A stretch of 64,000 nucleotides of DNA. It comes from Cyclobacteriaceae bacterium (GTDB taxonomy: Bacteria > Bacteroidota > Bacteroidia > Cytophagales > Cyclobacteriaceae). Location of the stretch: contig JAAUQL010000003.1 in the NCBI GenBank assembly GCA_012033595.1, forward strand, positions 1 to 64,000, written 5' to 3'. Below are positions 39,120 through 48,543 of this stretch, piece after piece. The first letter of the stretch is position 1; each line of letters opens with the position of its first letter. Under the pieces are notes generated by a model. The model was not told the origin of the DNA. It did not search any database and saw nothing but the letters and a program-made list of their open reading frames with translations. A program made the position numbers and the translations under genes.

Positions 39120-40043
39120 ATGATAAGCATACGGGGTATAGGCAAATCTTACGGTAAAATTCAAGCCTTAAAAGACATTAACATAGAAGTAAATGCTGGC
39201 GAAATATTTGGTCTTATCGGCCCCGACGGGGCGGGAAAAACCACACTCATCCGCATACTCACTACCCTGCTCCTGCCAGATACCGGCAGCGCACAGGTCA
39301 TGAATCTGGACGTGGTAAAGGATTTCAAACTATTAAGACGTGACTTTGGATATATGCCCGGCAGATTCTCGCTTTACGAAGATCTTACCGTAGAAGAAAA
39401 TCTGGAGCTTTTCGCATCTATATTTGGCACCACCATTTCAGAAAACTACCATCTGATAGAGGACATTTACAAACAAATAGAGCCATTCAAAACACGAAGT
39501 GCCGGCAAATTATCTGGGGGCATGAAACAAAAACTGGCCCTCTCCTGTGTGATGATCCACAAACCCGGAGTCATCTTCCTCGATGAACCAACCACCGGTG
39601 TCGACCCGGTTTCACGAAGGGAATTTTGGCAAATGCTGCATAAGCTCAAACAGCACGGCATTACCATATTTGTGACTACGCCATACATGGACGAAGCCAG
39701 CCAATGCGACCGGATTGCATTGATTCAAAACGGGCAACTCATGAGTATTGACACCCCAAATGCCATAGTCGAGCAGTACAAAGACGACTTGTACGCGATC
39801 ATTACCGACAAGAGGCATGGCCTGCTACAAGACCTCAGAAGGTATGAAAGCGCCAAATCGGTTTTCCTCTTTGGCAGCCATATTCACTATACTGACAAGC
39901 AAACCCAGCTCGATAAACCCGCCCTTAACACCTACCTGCAAGCACATGGTCACAGCCAAATAGAGATAAGAAAGATACCTCCGGTGATAGAAGATTGCTT
40001 TTTGGCATTGATGGGAGACTTAAAAGAAGATGCTCATGCCTGA
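39120..40043 (+). CDS. ABC transporter ATPase (first of a pair, YbhF N-half-like)
   Basis: A 307-residue ATPase of the ABC-2 export type. Walker A is GPDGAGKTT (about residues 34-42), with the D after GP that also marks the N-terminal half of YbhF. The signature is LSGGMKQKLALS, Walker B is VIFLDEPTTGVDP, and the usual H-loop histidine position reads VTTPYMDEA, a proline/tyrosine context rather than TTH. A roughly 80-residue C-terminal extension follows. The next gene overlaps its end by 8-14 bp. Confidence 0.92.
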   Translation: MISIRGIGKSYGKIQALKDINIEVNAGEIFGLIGPDGAGKTTLIRILTTLLLPDTGSAQVMNLDVVKDFKLLRRDFGYMPGRFSLYEDLTVEENLELFASIFGTTISENYHLIEDIYKQIEPFKTRSAGKLSGGMKQKLALSCVMIHKPGVIFLDEPTTGVDPVSRREFWQMLHKLKQHGITIFVTTPYMDEASQCDRIALIQNGQLMSIDTPNAIVEQYKDDLYAIITDKRHGLLQDLRRYESAKSVFLFGSHIHYTDKQTQLDKPALNTYLQAHGHSQIEIRKIPPVIEDCFLALMGDLKEDAHA

Positions 40044-40779
40044 TAATTCCATAGTGGTCGATAGACTAAGCAAAAAATTTGGCGAGTTCACTGCGGTGAA
40101 TGAAATAAGCTTCGAAACCAAAAAAGGGGAAATATTTGGTTTTTTGGGAGCCAATGGTGCCGGTAAAAGTACGGCCATGAAAATGCTCTGCGGATTGCTA
40201 ACCCCAACCTCGGGCAAAGCCACCGTGGCCGGCTATGATATTGCTTCACAAAGCGAGCGTGTAAAAAGACGTATCGGCTATATGAGTCAAAAGTTTTCGC
40301 TTTATCAAGACCTGACGGCTATAGAAAACATCCGTTTCTACGCCGGCATCTATGGCATGGCCGATAAGGACATAAAACAACAAAGCGATAGGCTAATGCA
40401 AAGGCTAAATTTGGTTGACTATGCCAATGTAAAAATAGAAGCTCTGCCACTGGGCTGGAAGCAAAAACTGGCCTTCTCTGTGGCAGTGTTTCATCGCCCG
40501 GAGATTGTGTTTTTGGACGAACCTACCGGAGGAGTAGATCCGGTAACGAGGAGAGATTTTTGGGAGATGATCACCCAAACCGCCGCTGAAGGCACCACCA
40601 TATTTGTAACCACACACTACATGGACGAGGCCGAATATTGCGATCGAATATCCATTATGGTTGATGGAAAAATTGAAGCCTTGGGCACGCCGGAACAGCT
40701 CAAGACCAACTTCGCGGTCAGCACCATAGACGAAGTGTTTATCTGCCTGGCCAGGCCGGATGCCAATAAAACAAATTAG
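40030..40779 (+). CDS. ABC transporter ATPase (second of a pair, YbhF C-half-like)
   Basis: A 249-residue ATPase with Walker A GANGAGKST, Walker B VFLDEPTGGVDP and a normal H-loop (VTTHYMDEAEYCDR). Its signature motif is degenerate: LPLGWKQKLAFS instead of LSGG. The first ATPase has the good signature but lacks the H-loop histidine. Each may therefore complement the other in a heterodimer. The start could be the ATG at 40030 or at 40036; both overlap the preceding gene. Confidence 0.92.
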   Translation: MLMPDNSIVVDRLSKKFGEFTAVNEISFETKKGEIFGFLGANGAGKSTAMKMLCGLLTPTSGKATVAGYDIASQSERVKRRIGYMSQKFSLYQDLTAIENIRFYAGIYGMADKDIKQQSDRLMQRLNLVDYANVKIEALPLGWKQKLAFSVAVFHRPEIVFLDEPTGGVDPVTRRDFWEMITQTAAEGTTIFVTTHYMDEAEYCDRISIMVDGKIEALGTPEQLKTNFAVSTIDEVFICLARPDANKTN

Positions 40780-40783
40780 CAAA

Positions 40784-41890
40784 ATGAAAAAATTCAGGGC
40801 ATTTGTAAAGAAGGAATTTTACCACATCACACGCGATTGGCGCACGCTCATTATTCTGTTGGGTATGCCTATTATCCAAATCATGCTGTTTGGCTTTGCT
40901 ATCACCAATGAAATCAAAGATGCAAAAATCGCCATCCTCGATTTGGCTCGAGACGAGCATTCCACAGTGTTGATTGATAAAATCCTTGCCAACGACTACT
41001 TTAAGCTAGAAGCCTACCTCACCCATAGCCGGGAGATTGAGCCTGTTTTCAGAAAAGGAAAAGTAAAGGAGGTCATCATTTTCGAGCCGGGTTTTGGAGC
41101 GCGCCTGGAAAAAGAGCATTCGGCCAACATACAAATAATCGCCGATGCCTCAGACCCCAACACAGCCACCATGTTGCTCAACTACACGCAGGCCATCATT
41201 GGCAACTACCAGGCTGAGCAAAACGAACTGCAACACTTACCCTTCAGCATCGGTATCCATTCTGAAATGTTTTACAACAATGAGCTCAAGGGCGTTTATC
41301 TATTTGTCCCCGGCCTTATTGCCATCATACTCATGCTGGTTTCTGCCATGATGACCTCCATATCCATAACCAAAGAAAAGGAACTTGGCACCATGGAAAT
41401 ATTACTGGCCACGCCGATGAAGCCCGCTGTCATCATCATTGCCAAAGTGATCCCCTACCTTATATTGTCTTTTATCAATGCCGTCATCATACTGTTGTTG
41501 GGCTTTTTTGTGTTTCACGTTCCGGTTCATGGCAGTCTTTTACTCCTGCTGCTGGAAATGATCCTTTTCATTCTCACCGTGTTGTCTCTGGGCATTTTCA
41601 TTTCCACAGCCACCAGTTCACAACAAGTAGCACTTATGGCCTCGCTCATGGGATTGATGCTGCCCACCATTTTATTGTCCGGCTTTTTATTTCCGGTAGA
41701 AAATATGCCCCTGCCGCTACAGCTCATCTCCAACATGGTGCCGGCCAAGTGGTTTATCATCATCATCAAGGGCATTATGCTCAAAGGGGTAGGTTTGGCC
41801 ATTGTATGGAAGGAGACGCTGATTCTGGTGGGATTCATGGCATTTTTTATATTACTCAGTGTTAAGAAGTTCAAACCCAGACTGGCCTGA
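40784..41890 (+). CDS. ABC-2 type permease (YbhS-like)
   Basis: A 368-residue inner-membrane permease. One transmembrane segment lies near the N-terminus (LIILLGMPIIQIMLFGFAIT), followed by a periplasmic domain of about 140 residues and five more segments in the C-terminal half. The family segment ISITKEKELGTMEILLATPM lies before the C-terminal helices. The ATG at 40784 follows the ATPase stop by four bases and is preferred over an overlapping upstream ATG. It pairs with the next permease. Confidence 0.92.
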   Translation: MKKFRAFVKKEFYHITRDWRTLIILLGMPIIQIMLFGFAITNEIKDAKIAILDLARDEHSTVLIDKILANDYFKLEAYLTHSREIEPVFRKGKVKEVIIFEPGFGARLEKEHSANIQIIADASDPNTATMLLNYTQAIIGNYQAEQNELQHLPFSIGIHSEMFYNNELKGVYLFVPGLIAIILMLVSAMMTSISITKEKELGTMEILLATPMKPAVIIIAKVIPYLILSFINAVIILLLGFFVFHVPVHGSLLLLLLEMILFILTVLSLGIFISTATSSQQVALMASLMGLMLPTILLSGFLFPVENMPLPLQLISNMVPAKWFIIIIKGIMLKGVGLAIVWKETLILVGFMAFFILLSVKKFKPRLA

Positions 41891-41891
41891 T

Positions 41892-43019
41892 ATGAGAACG
41901 CTTCGATTTCTATTGCAAAAAGAATTCATACAAATTTTCAGGAATAAGTCCATTTTGCCCATCATTTTGGTGATGCCAATGGTACAACTGCTCTTGTTGT
42001 CCTTTGCGGTGGACTATGAAATAAAAAATATCAAACTGATTTTTGTCGATCAGGATCACAGCCATTTTTCAGCCTTGTTGCAAAGCCAGTTTACCGGGTC
42101 TGATTACTTTATCATTTCCGGCCAAACCGGCCAGACGCAGGAAGCCAAAAACGCGATAGAACGTGGCACATGCGATCTGGTCGTAATCGTGCCCCCAGGC
42201 TTCGAACAAAACCTCTTTCGCGGTGGTCGCGCCGATGTGCAATTGATCATGAATGCAATAGACGGTACCAAAGCCGGCTTGTCTTCGAGCTATGCTACGG
42301 GCATCATTCGCAATTATACCAAAACCCTGATCGAAAACTATCGAATGCGGAGCAATATGGGCATTGCGCCACAGTACAAACAAATTGAAGCTAATTATTC
42401 CTTTTGGTACAATCCCGAGCTCAATTACAAAGTATATATGGTTCCCGGCATTTTAGTCCTTTTAGTCACCATGATCGGCGCATTCCTTTCGTCGATGAAC
42501 ATAGTAAGGGAAAAAGAACTAGGCACCATAGAGCAGATCAATGTAACACCCATCAAAAAGCATCACTTCATAATAGGCAAAACCTTGCCTTTTTGGTTCA
42601 TTGGCATGTTTGAATTTGCGTTTGGCCTGTTGCTGGCCAGGTTGGTATTTGACATACCCATGGTGGGCAGCCTGTATGTGTTATTTTCTTTTGCGGGGGT
42701 ATTTCTCATGGTGGTATTGGGTCTTGGCCTGTTGATTTCCACCATTACCGAAACGCAACAGCAGGCCATGTTCATCTCTTGGTTTTTTCTGGTCATTTTT
42801 ATCCTGCTGGGAGGCTTGTTTACCGCCATAGAAAACATGCCCGCCTGGGCCCAATACATCACCAAGCTCAATCCGGTCAGCTATTTTATTGAGGTCAATC
42901 GCATGATTTTACTCAAGGGCGCTGGTTTTATGGATATTGCAGTACATTTTGCCGTGATATCGGGCTTCGCCCTGGCCATCAACGCCCTAGCCATCTTCAG
43001 GTATAAGAAGGTATCTTGA
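41892..43019 (+). CDS. ABC-2 type permease (YbhR-like)
   Basis: A 375-residue permease with the same layout as the preceding gene product: one N-terminal transmembrane helix (LPIILVMPMVQLLLLSFAVD), a periplasmic domain, the conserved MNIVREKELGTIEQINVTPI segment and five C-terminal helices. The two permeases probably form a heterodimer. It starts one base after the previous stop and is the last gene of the TetR-TolC-HlyD-ABC-ABC-permease-permease operon. The substrate is unknown. Confidence 0.92.
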   Translation: MRTLRFLLQKEFIQIFRNKSILPIILVMPMVQLLLLSFAVDYEIKNIKLIFVDQDHSHFSALLQSQFTGSDYFIISGQTGQTQEAKNAIERGTCDLVVIVPPGFEQNLFRGGRADVQLIMNAIDGTKAGLSSSYATGIIRNYTKTLIENYRMRSNMGIAPQYKQIEANYSFWYNPELNYKVYMVPGILVLLVTMIGAFLSSMNIVREKELGTIEQINVTPIKKHHFIIGKTLPFWFIGMFEFAFGLLLARLVFDIPMVGSLYVLFSFAGVFLMVVLGLGLLISTITETQQQAMFISWFFLVIFILLGGLFTAIENMPAWAQYITKLNPVSYFIEVNRMILLKGAGFMDIAVHFAVISGFALAINALAIFRYKKVS

Positions 43020-43188
43020 AAAATCGTATTGATCGTCGCAAAAGGCAAAAATCCATCTGCACACTCCTATTTTATTTATTAAATTTATTGATGCAAAAGG
43101 CGGGGAAACAGCTATCGGGGCTGTGGCCAAATCGTTTAAATACGTAGTAACCGTTTTATCAATATTTTAATAAAAAAAGATCATCGTT

Positions 43189-43893
43189 ATGAGTAACGTA
43201 CTGCTAGATTATATGAAAAACCGCTTTATCAATGAGCTGGTGTCGCCTTCTAAAAAGAGTCTGAAACCCGGTCCGGTAGTGACCATCTCGAGAGATTATG
43301 GCTGCCCCGCCAAGCGGATTGCGGGCATGTTGTCATCGGCACTCAACCGCAAAGAACTGGAAAACAATTCCCACTTCCACTGGCATTGGATCGGCAAGGA
43401 GATCCTTGATGAATCGGCCAAAGAATTGAACCTGAATCCAACCATCCTGAAGCAAATTGCCAATAAAGAACAAAGTGGCGTGGTAAACGAGATCGTCATG
43501 TCCTTGTCGCACAAATACTATCCGGGAGACCAGAAGATAAAAAAAACCATTGGCGAAGTGATCCGCACTTTTGCCGAACAAGGACACGTGATCATTGTAG
43601 GTCGTGGCGGGGTATCGATTGCCCGCGATATTCCCGATTCATTGCACATCAAACTACAAGCCCCGGTAGAATGGAGAATAAACGATGTGAGCAAAAAGCA
43701 GCAAATTATGCTGACAGATGCCAGACGAAAAATAGAAGAGCTAGATGCTCACCGCGACCAGATCAGGCAGTTTTTTGAGGGAAAAAATGTAAATGACAGT
43801 GCATACGACGTGGTATTCAACTACATGACTTTAGACGAAGAAGATATCGTAACCACCATCTTGCAACTGATGGAATCGAAAAATCTGATCTGA
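43189..43893 (+). CDS. Cytidylate kinase-like protein
   Basis: A 234-residue P-loop kinase-like protein of the group that resembles cytidylate kinase (Cytidylate_kin2). It has VVTISRDYGCPAKRIAGML near the N-terminus, where the usual Walker A is altered, and GHVIIVGRGGVSIARD in the middle. Members are often uncharacterised; the true CMP kinase is a separate gene. The role here is unknown. Intact, stand-alone. Confidence 0.8.
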   Translation: MSNVLLDYMKNRFINELVSPSKKSLKPGPVVTISRDYGCPAKRIAGMLSSALNRKELENNSHFHWHWIGKEILDESAKELNLNPTILKQIANKEQSGVVNEIVMSLSHKYYPGDQKIKKTIGEVIRTFAEQGHVIIVGRGGVSIARDIPDSLHIKLQAPVEWRINDVSKKQQIMLTDARRKIEELDAHRDQIRQFFEGKNVNDSAYDVVFNYMTLDEEDIVTTILQLMESKNLI

Positions 43894-44309
43894 CCACGCT
43901 TTCTTTTTGATTTGAGCAATTAGCCAGCCAAGTGCATTCGGGCTCTTTGCGCCCATTCAGATATGAACCGCAACCGTATAATTCATTACATTCTTAGATA
44001 TTACCTGTACTTGCGTTAAAACCCGTCTATTGTCGGGACATCAAAAGGTTTATCGATTTTTTTAGCCCGTTCATCGAAGCATTTGCGCGTTCAAGGTCGG
44101 CAGCCCTATAGCCATTCATGTGGAATAATGCCTAAATACCGAAAAATGCACATTTTTGCTCCGGCTAAACCTCATTTCCTTACAACCCCGGCACCTAAAC
44201 CCCTGGTTTCCTTTTGGCTCTTTTGCTCATATATGGCCGATTAGTATTTAGTTTTGCATGAAAGCTATTGAGACAAGAGACAAAACAGATATTAAACATT
44301 AAAAAAAAA
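43894..44309. other. Intergenic region before the YfiR-like gene
   Basis: These 416 bases hold no convincing protein frame on either strand, no tRNA, and no terminator that I can see for the kinase-like gene. A promoter for the downstream gene is recognisable near the right end. Confidence 0.55.
44222..44256 (+). promoter_or_regulatory. Probable promoter of the YfiR-like gene
   Basis: TTTG (44222-44225) and TAGTTTTG (44249-44256) are separated by 23 bases, at the long end of the Bacteroidota range. The ATG at 44310 is 53 bp downstream. Confidence 0.5.
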
Positions 44310-44843
44310 ATGGAAATGAGGATGCATCAATTTTTTAAAATTAAAAAAATAACAGTGTTTGCTCTGCTGATGGCTTTTGTTGCTTCATCGACATTTGCTC
44401 AGGAGTCCAATCTTTACAGAATTCAGTCATTGTTTCTCTACAACTTCACCAAACACGTGAAATGGGAAAATGAATCGAGTGTTTTTACTATAGGAATATA
44501 TGGAAACCCGATTGCCTTTGCAGAGATTAAGGCCAATTTGGAGAATAAAATAGTTTGGGGCAAAAACATTAATATTATTCAAATCAATACCCCCGGCGAA
44601 GTAAAGAATTGTCAAATTGCCTACATGCCGAGATCGAACAAAAAGAAAATTGTAGATCTGATGAGTGCCTCCGACTTTAACAATACCCTGGTGGTGACCG
44701 AAGAAGACATGATGGAAGATGGCGCAGCGATCAGTTTTTTCTTTGAGCAGTCGAGCATGAAGTTTAAAATAAGTAAAGACAAAATAGAAAAATGTGGCCT
44801 GAAGGTAAGTAGTTCGCTGCTGTCTATTGGTGTACCAGTATAA
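44310..44843 (+). CDS. YfiR-family (DUF4154) exported protein
   Basis: A 177-residue protein with a signal peptide (about residues 5-30, ending STFAQ) and a DUF4154 domain beginning RIQSLFLYNFTKHVKWEN. In Pseudomonas, YfiR is a periplasmic inhibitor of the diguanylate cyclase YfiN. In Bacteroidota such proteins often accompany sensor kinases or tetratricopeptide proteins. No cyclase or kinase partner is adjacent here. The start is the first of three close ATG codons. It ends in a good terminator. Confidence 0.82.
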   Translation: MEMRMHQFFKIKKITVFALLMAFVASSTFAQESNLYRIQSLFLYNFTKHVKWENESSVFTIGIYGNPIAFAEIKANLENKIVWGKNINIIQINTPGEVKNCQIAYMPRSNKKKIVDLMSASDFNNTLVVTEEDMMEDGAAISFFFEQSSMKFKISKDKIEKCGLKVSSSLLSIGVPV

Positions 44844-44879
44844 ATAACACATTGCTGAAAAGCATTTTTTGAGCTTTTA

Positions 44880-44916
44880 AAAGGGCCCTGATCGTATCGA
44901 CAGGGCTCTTTTTTTT
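44880..44916. terminator. Bidirectional terminator between the YfiR-like and phoH genes
   Basis: AGGGCCCTG and CAGGGCTCT form a 9-bp stem with one wobble and a 10-base loop (44882-44909). A T run follows on the plus strand and the complement of an A run on the minus strand. It lies between two convergent stop codons (44843 and 44934). Confidence 0.85.
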
Positions 44917-44933
44917 GTGATGCTTCCAACGCG

Positions 44934-46271
44934 TCAAAGCAGTTCTGTAGCCAGATTGGCCAACTCAGATCTTTCGCCTTTTTCGAGGGTGATATGGGCA
45001 TAAAGCGGATGACCCTGAATGCGGTCTATCAAATACGAAAGCCCGTTACTTTGCGAATCGAGGTAGGGCGTATCAATTTGGTAGATATCGCCGGCAAAAA
45101 TGATTTTGGTGTTTTCTCCGGCTCTGGAAATAATGGTTTTCACTTCGTGTGGTGTCAGGTTTTGCGCTTCATCAACTATAAATATGATATTGGACAACGA
45201 CCGGCCACGAATATATGCCAGGGGCGTTATGAGCAATTTTTCTTTGTTCACCATTTCCGTCAGGCGTTTGTATTCTTTGTCGGTTTCAGAAAACTGGTTC
45301 TGGATAAATTTAAGATTGTCAAAAAGCGGCTCCATGTAAGGGTTCAGCTTAGACTTGATGTCACCTGGCAAAAAACCAATGTCTTTGTTGCTCAATGGCA
45401 CAATAGGCCGTGCCAGGTATATTTGTTTAAAATCCCGCCGTTGTTCCAGAGCACTGGCCAGGGCAAGCAGGGTTTTGCCGGTACCAGCTACGCCACTGAT
45501 CGATACCAATTTTACTTCCGGGTTCATCAAAGCGTGAATGGCAAATGTTTGTTCGGCGTTTCTGGGTCTAATACCACTAACTGCTCTTTTCTCCACCAGT
45601 TCCATCATGTTGGTAGTAGGATTGAAATAGCCCAGCCCCGATTTTCTAAGGCTCTTCAGAATAAAATAATTGTGGGCTACCGGTTTTTTCCTCTTCAGGA
45701 AGGATTTGATGTCGTGACTTTTTTGTTCGTAAAGTAAATTGATCAGCTCCGGCTCAATATTGTCCACTTCTGACTTGCCGGTATAGAGTGTGTTTACGTT
45801 TTTGATTTTACCGGTCTTGTAGTCTTCGGCCTGGAGATTGAGCGCCTTGGCTTTTAATCTTAGATTTACGTCTTTGCTTACCAGTATTACCTGACTCTCG
45901 GTATTTTCTTGCTGCAGTTGCAAAGCTGCGTTGAGGATTTTATGATCGGGTTTTTTTTCATCAAATATCTCTTCCGCATCCACCTCGCTATGTAGCGACA
46001 TCAGCACCTTAAATTTACCCCTGCTTTTGCCATTGATGGGGATCCAATGCTGGAGTTTTTGCCCTTTCGATATTTTTTCGAGTATCCTTATGAATTCGCG
46101 GGCTTCAAAATTCTTGATGTCATTGCCTTTTTTGAAGTTATCCAACTCTTCGAGTACCGTAATCGGTATGGCAACATCATGCTCAGCAAAATTCATAATG
46201 GCATCGTGCGAATAAATGATTACCGAGGTATCGAGCACGAATATTTTTTTCACTTTAGCTTCTTCTATCAT
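44934..46271 (-). CDS. PIN-PhoH fusion ATPase (PhoH2 type)
   Basis: A 445-residue two-domain protein. A PIN nuclease-like domain (about residues 8-150) has acidic residues in FVLDTSV and LEELDNF. The PhoH ATPase domain (about 235-440) has Walker A GVAGTGKT (260-267) and Walker B IIFIVDEAQN. PhoH2 proteins combine sequence-specific RNase and RNA helicase activities in characterised examples. The adjacent AlbA_2/HTH gene starts upstream on the same strand and its stop is 13 bp before this start. Confidence 0.93.
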   Translation of the reverse strand: MIEEAKVKKIFVLDTSVIIYSHDAIMNFAEHDVAIPITVLEELDNFKKGNDIKNFEAREFIRILEKISKGQKLQHWIPINGKSRGKFKVLMSLHSEVDAEEIFDEKKPDHKILNAALQLQQENTESQVILVSKDVNLRLKAKALNLQAEDYKTGKIKNVNTLYTGKSEVDNIEPELINLLYEQKSHDIKSFLKRKKPVAHNYFILKSLRKSGLGYFNPTTNMMELVEKRAVSGIRPRNAEQTFAIHALMNPEVKLVSISGVAGTGKTLLALASALEQRRDFKQIYLARPIVPLSNKDIGFLPGDIKSKLNPYMEPLFDNLKFIQNQFSETDKEYKRLTEMVNKEKLLITPLAYIRGRSLSNIIFIVDEAQNLTPHEVKTIISRAGENTKIIFAGDIYQIDTPYLDSQSNGLSYLIDRIQGHPLYAHITLEKGERSELANLATELL

Positions 46272-46284
46272 ACATGTGGGTTTT

Positions 46285-46923
46285 CTATTTCATTGAATAA
46301 TAATCTGTATTTTCTCCAAGTTCAATTTTTAGAATATTTGAAGATACCAGTCTTACCAGCATTTGAGAGGCTTTGCTTTTGGGCAGTCCGCTTATTTTCA
46401 TCAAATTGACCAGGGTGATGTGTCCATGTTGCTCAATGTATTTGAAGATGGCCTGTTCATGCTCTCCCACCGCAACCGGATAAGATCTTTTGTTTCTCGA
46501 TCGCTTGAGGATTTCAACCATTTCTCTGCTGGCCTGAACACTTTTGTCTGAAAGACGCACGTAGGCTTTGCCCCTTTTTTCAGGATTGTCGAGATAATAG
46601 CTGGGTTTTTTACGGCTTTCAAATATCCGGTAATGCAACACACTGCGTTTTTTGTTGATGGGGATCACCTGGCTTTGGTACCTAATACGTGGCTTGATGT
46701 GCATCTGAATGGCATGCTCTATTGCAAATCTTTCTTCTTCGGCAAATTTGAGTCCTGTTATCCTGCCATCATCATCTACGCCGATAAACAGCTCGCCACC
46801 CTGTGAATTGGCAAAGGCCACCATCTCCCGGACTATTTTCGTAACGAAAGATGCTTTGTGTTTAAACTCCAATAGCTGGCCTTCGCCCTTGCTTACCAAA
46901 TTTTCGAGCTCTTGTAGTTTCAT
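46285..46923 (-). CDS. AlbA_2/Schlafen-like and winged-helix protein
   Basis: A 212-residue protein with an N-terminal AlbA_2 (Schlafen-type) domain: GEGQLLEFKHKASF, then EMVAFANSQGGELFIGVDDDG, the most diagnostic segments. The C-terminal 65 residues look like a winged helix (ITLVNLMKISGLPKSKASQM). Such proteins are putative nucleic-acid-binding regulators. It sits directly upstream of the PIN-PhoH gene and the two probably form an operon; an RNA-metabolism link is an inference. Confidence 0.82.
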   Translation of the reverse strand: MKLQELENLVSKGEGQLLEFKHKASFVTKIVREMVAFANSQGGELFIGVDDDGRITGLKFAEEERFAIEHAIQMHIKPRIRYQSQVIPINKKRSVLHYRIFESRKKPSYYLDNPEKRGKAYVRLSDKSVQASREMVEILKRSRNKRSYPVAVGEHEQAIFKYIEQHGHITLVNLMKISGLPKSKASQMLVRLVSSNILKIELGENTDYYSMK

Positions 46924-46996
46924 ATTCCAAAAAAGTAAAGCTAAATAATAAAATCACTTTGCCCAGACTATAAAAAAAATCGACAACAAAAATTAA

Positions 46997-48526
46997 CTAT
47001 CCCAAGTCAGACAGAAATCCATCATCTGCTTCATCAGGTTTGGGAGCTGTAAACATACTGCTGAGTAAATCCTTGAAAGCAAGGCCTGTAGTAAAATATT
47101 TTTTGCTGATCATGCTGTACTCGGCCAGGCCATGCAGGGCAAATTCCATAAGAAAGAGTTTTTCATCAGCACGTATATTTTTTACATACGATTCTACCAA
47201 CGGCGCCAGACCGGGAATGTCGTTGAGCAGTCGGGCATATTGCTTGTCGGGCAGGTCGTTCAATATGTTTATTTCATTGCCATCGCTAAACCATTCGACA
47301 ATTTTCTTATAGGGGTTGTCGGTTTTTTGCTTGCGAACTTTGTCAGGATCAGGAAAATGGACAATAAATTGAGACCTGATCGCCTTGCCCAAGAGGTCTT
47401 TGGCTACTATACCCGGCCCTTCCTGCTCCCCTTCATAGACGAGCTCCACCTTGCCGGTAATAGCGGGGATCACTCCATTGAAGTCAGCGATCCTGATATT
47501 GGTCTTTTTTTCTCCATTGATCAATACCCGGCGCTCCGCAGCACTTTTCAGGTTTTCGAATGCTGAAATGGTTAGTCTGGCCGAAACACCGCTTTTTTCA
47601 TCAACAAATTCACTGTCTCTGGCCTGAATGGCTATTTCTTCTATCAGGTCACGCGCATATTCGTTGAGGTGTACCAAAGCTTCCTGACCAGGTTTTTTGT
47701 GCGCTTCCTGCTCAGTTATTTTTTTTTCCGATGGCTATCGATTTAGGATAGTGCGTTATGATCTGGCTGTCGATCCGGTCTTTGAGCGGCGTCACAATGC
47801 TGCCCCGATTGGTGTAGTCTTCGGGGTTAGCCGTAAAGACAAATTGTATATCCAAAGGCAACCGCAATTTGAAACCCCTTATTTGGATGTCGCCCTCCTG
47901 AAGGATATTGAACAATGCCACTTGAATACGCGCTTGCAGGTCTGGCAATTCATTGATGACAAAAATGCCCCGGTGCGACCTGGGTACAAGTCCATAATGT
48001 ATCACCCGTTCGTCGGCATAGTGAAGCTTGAGTGAAGCCGCCTTGATAGGATCTATATCGCCGATCAGGTCGGCTACTGATACGTCTGGCGTGGCCAGCT
48101 TTTCGGTAAAACGCTCCGAACGATGCAGCCATCCAATAGTCATCCCCTCGCCATGTTTTGCAATCATCTCTTTGCCATGGTTGGAAATCGGGTTCAATGG
48201 ATCATCATTAGTTCCGACCCTTCGATCACGGGTATCATTTCATCCAACAGGTTGACCATCAGCCGGGCAATTCTTGTTTTGGCCTGCCCTCTTAGTCCAA
48301 GCAGGTTGATATTGTGCATCGAGAGAATCGCCCTCTCCATATCTGGGATCACGGTTTCGTCATAGCCCCAAATGCCTTCGAATGCCGTCTGACCGCGTTG
48401 AAGCTTGTATATCAGATTATCGCGCAGTTCCTGCTTTATGGTTTTCGATTGGTAACCGTATTTTTTTAGTTCGCCCAAAGTCTTGATAGCGTAAATTTCC
48501 TTTATGGGAATATCACTGATATTCAT
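46997..48526 (-). CDS. MoxR-like/magnesium-chelatase-type AAA+ ATPase, two frameshifts
   Basis: A 509-residue AAA+ protein after correction. Walker A is the MoxR-type GLRGQAKT (residues 77-84). The Walker B position reads [12 protein letters not shown], with Asn where most AAA+ proteins have Asp; I recall INELPDL in related proteins of other phyla. [19 protein letters not shown] holds the sensor-1 region. Two breaks occur: a T missing at 48208-48209 and one T too many in the run of nine at 47719-47727. With both fixed the protein reads through, ending GFLSDLG. It lies 17 bp after the VWA gene; such pairs act as MoxR-VWA chaperone modules. Confidence 0.9.
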
Positions 48527-48543
48527 AGGTAAAAGCTGTTTAA

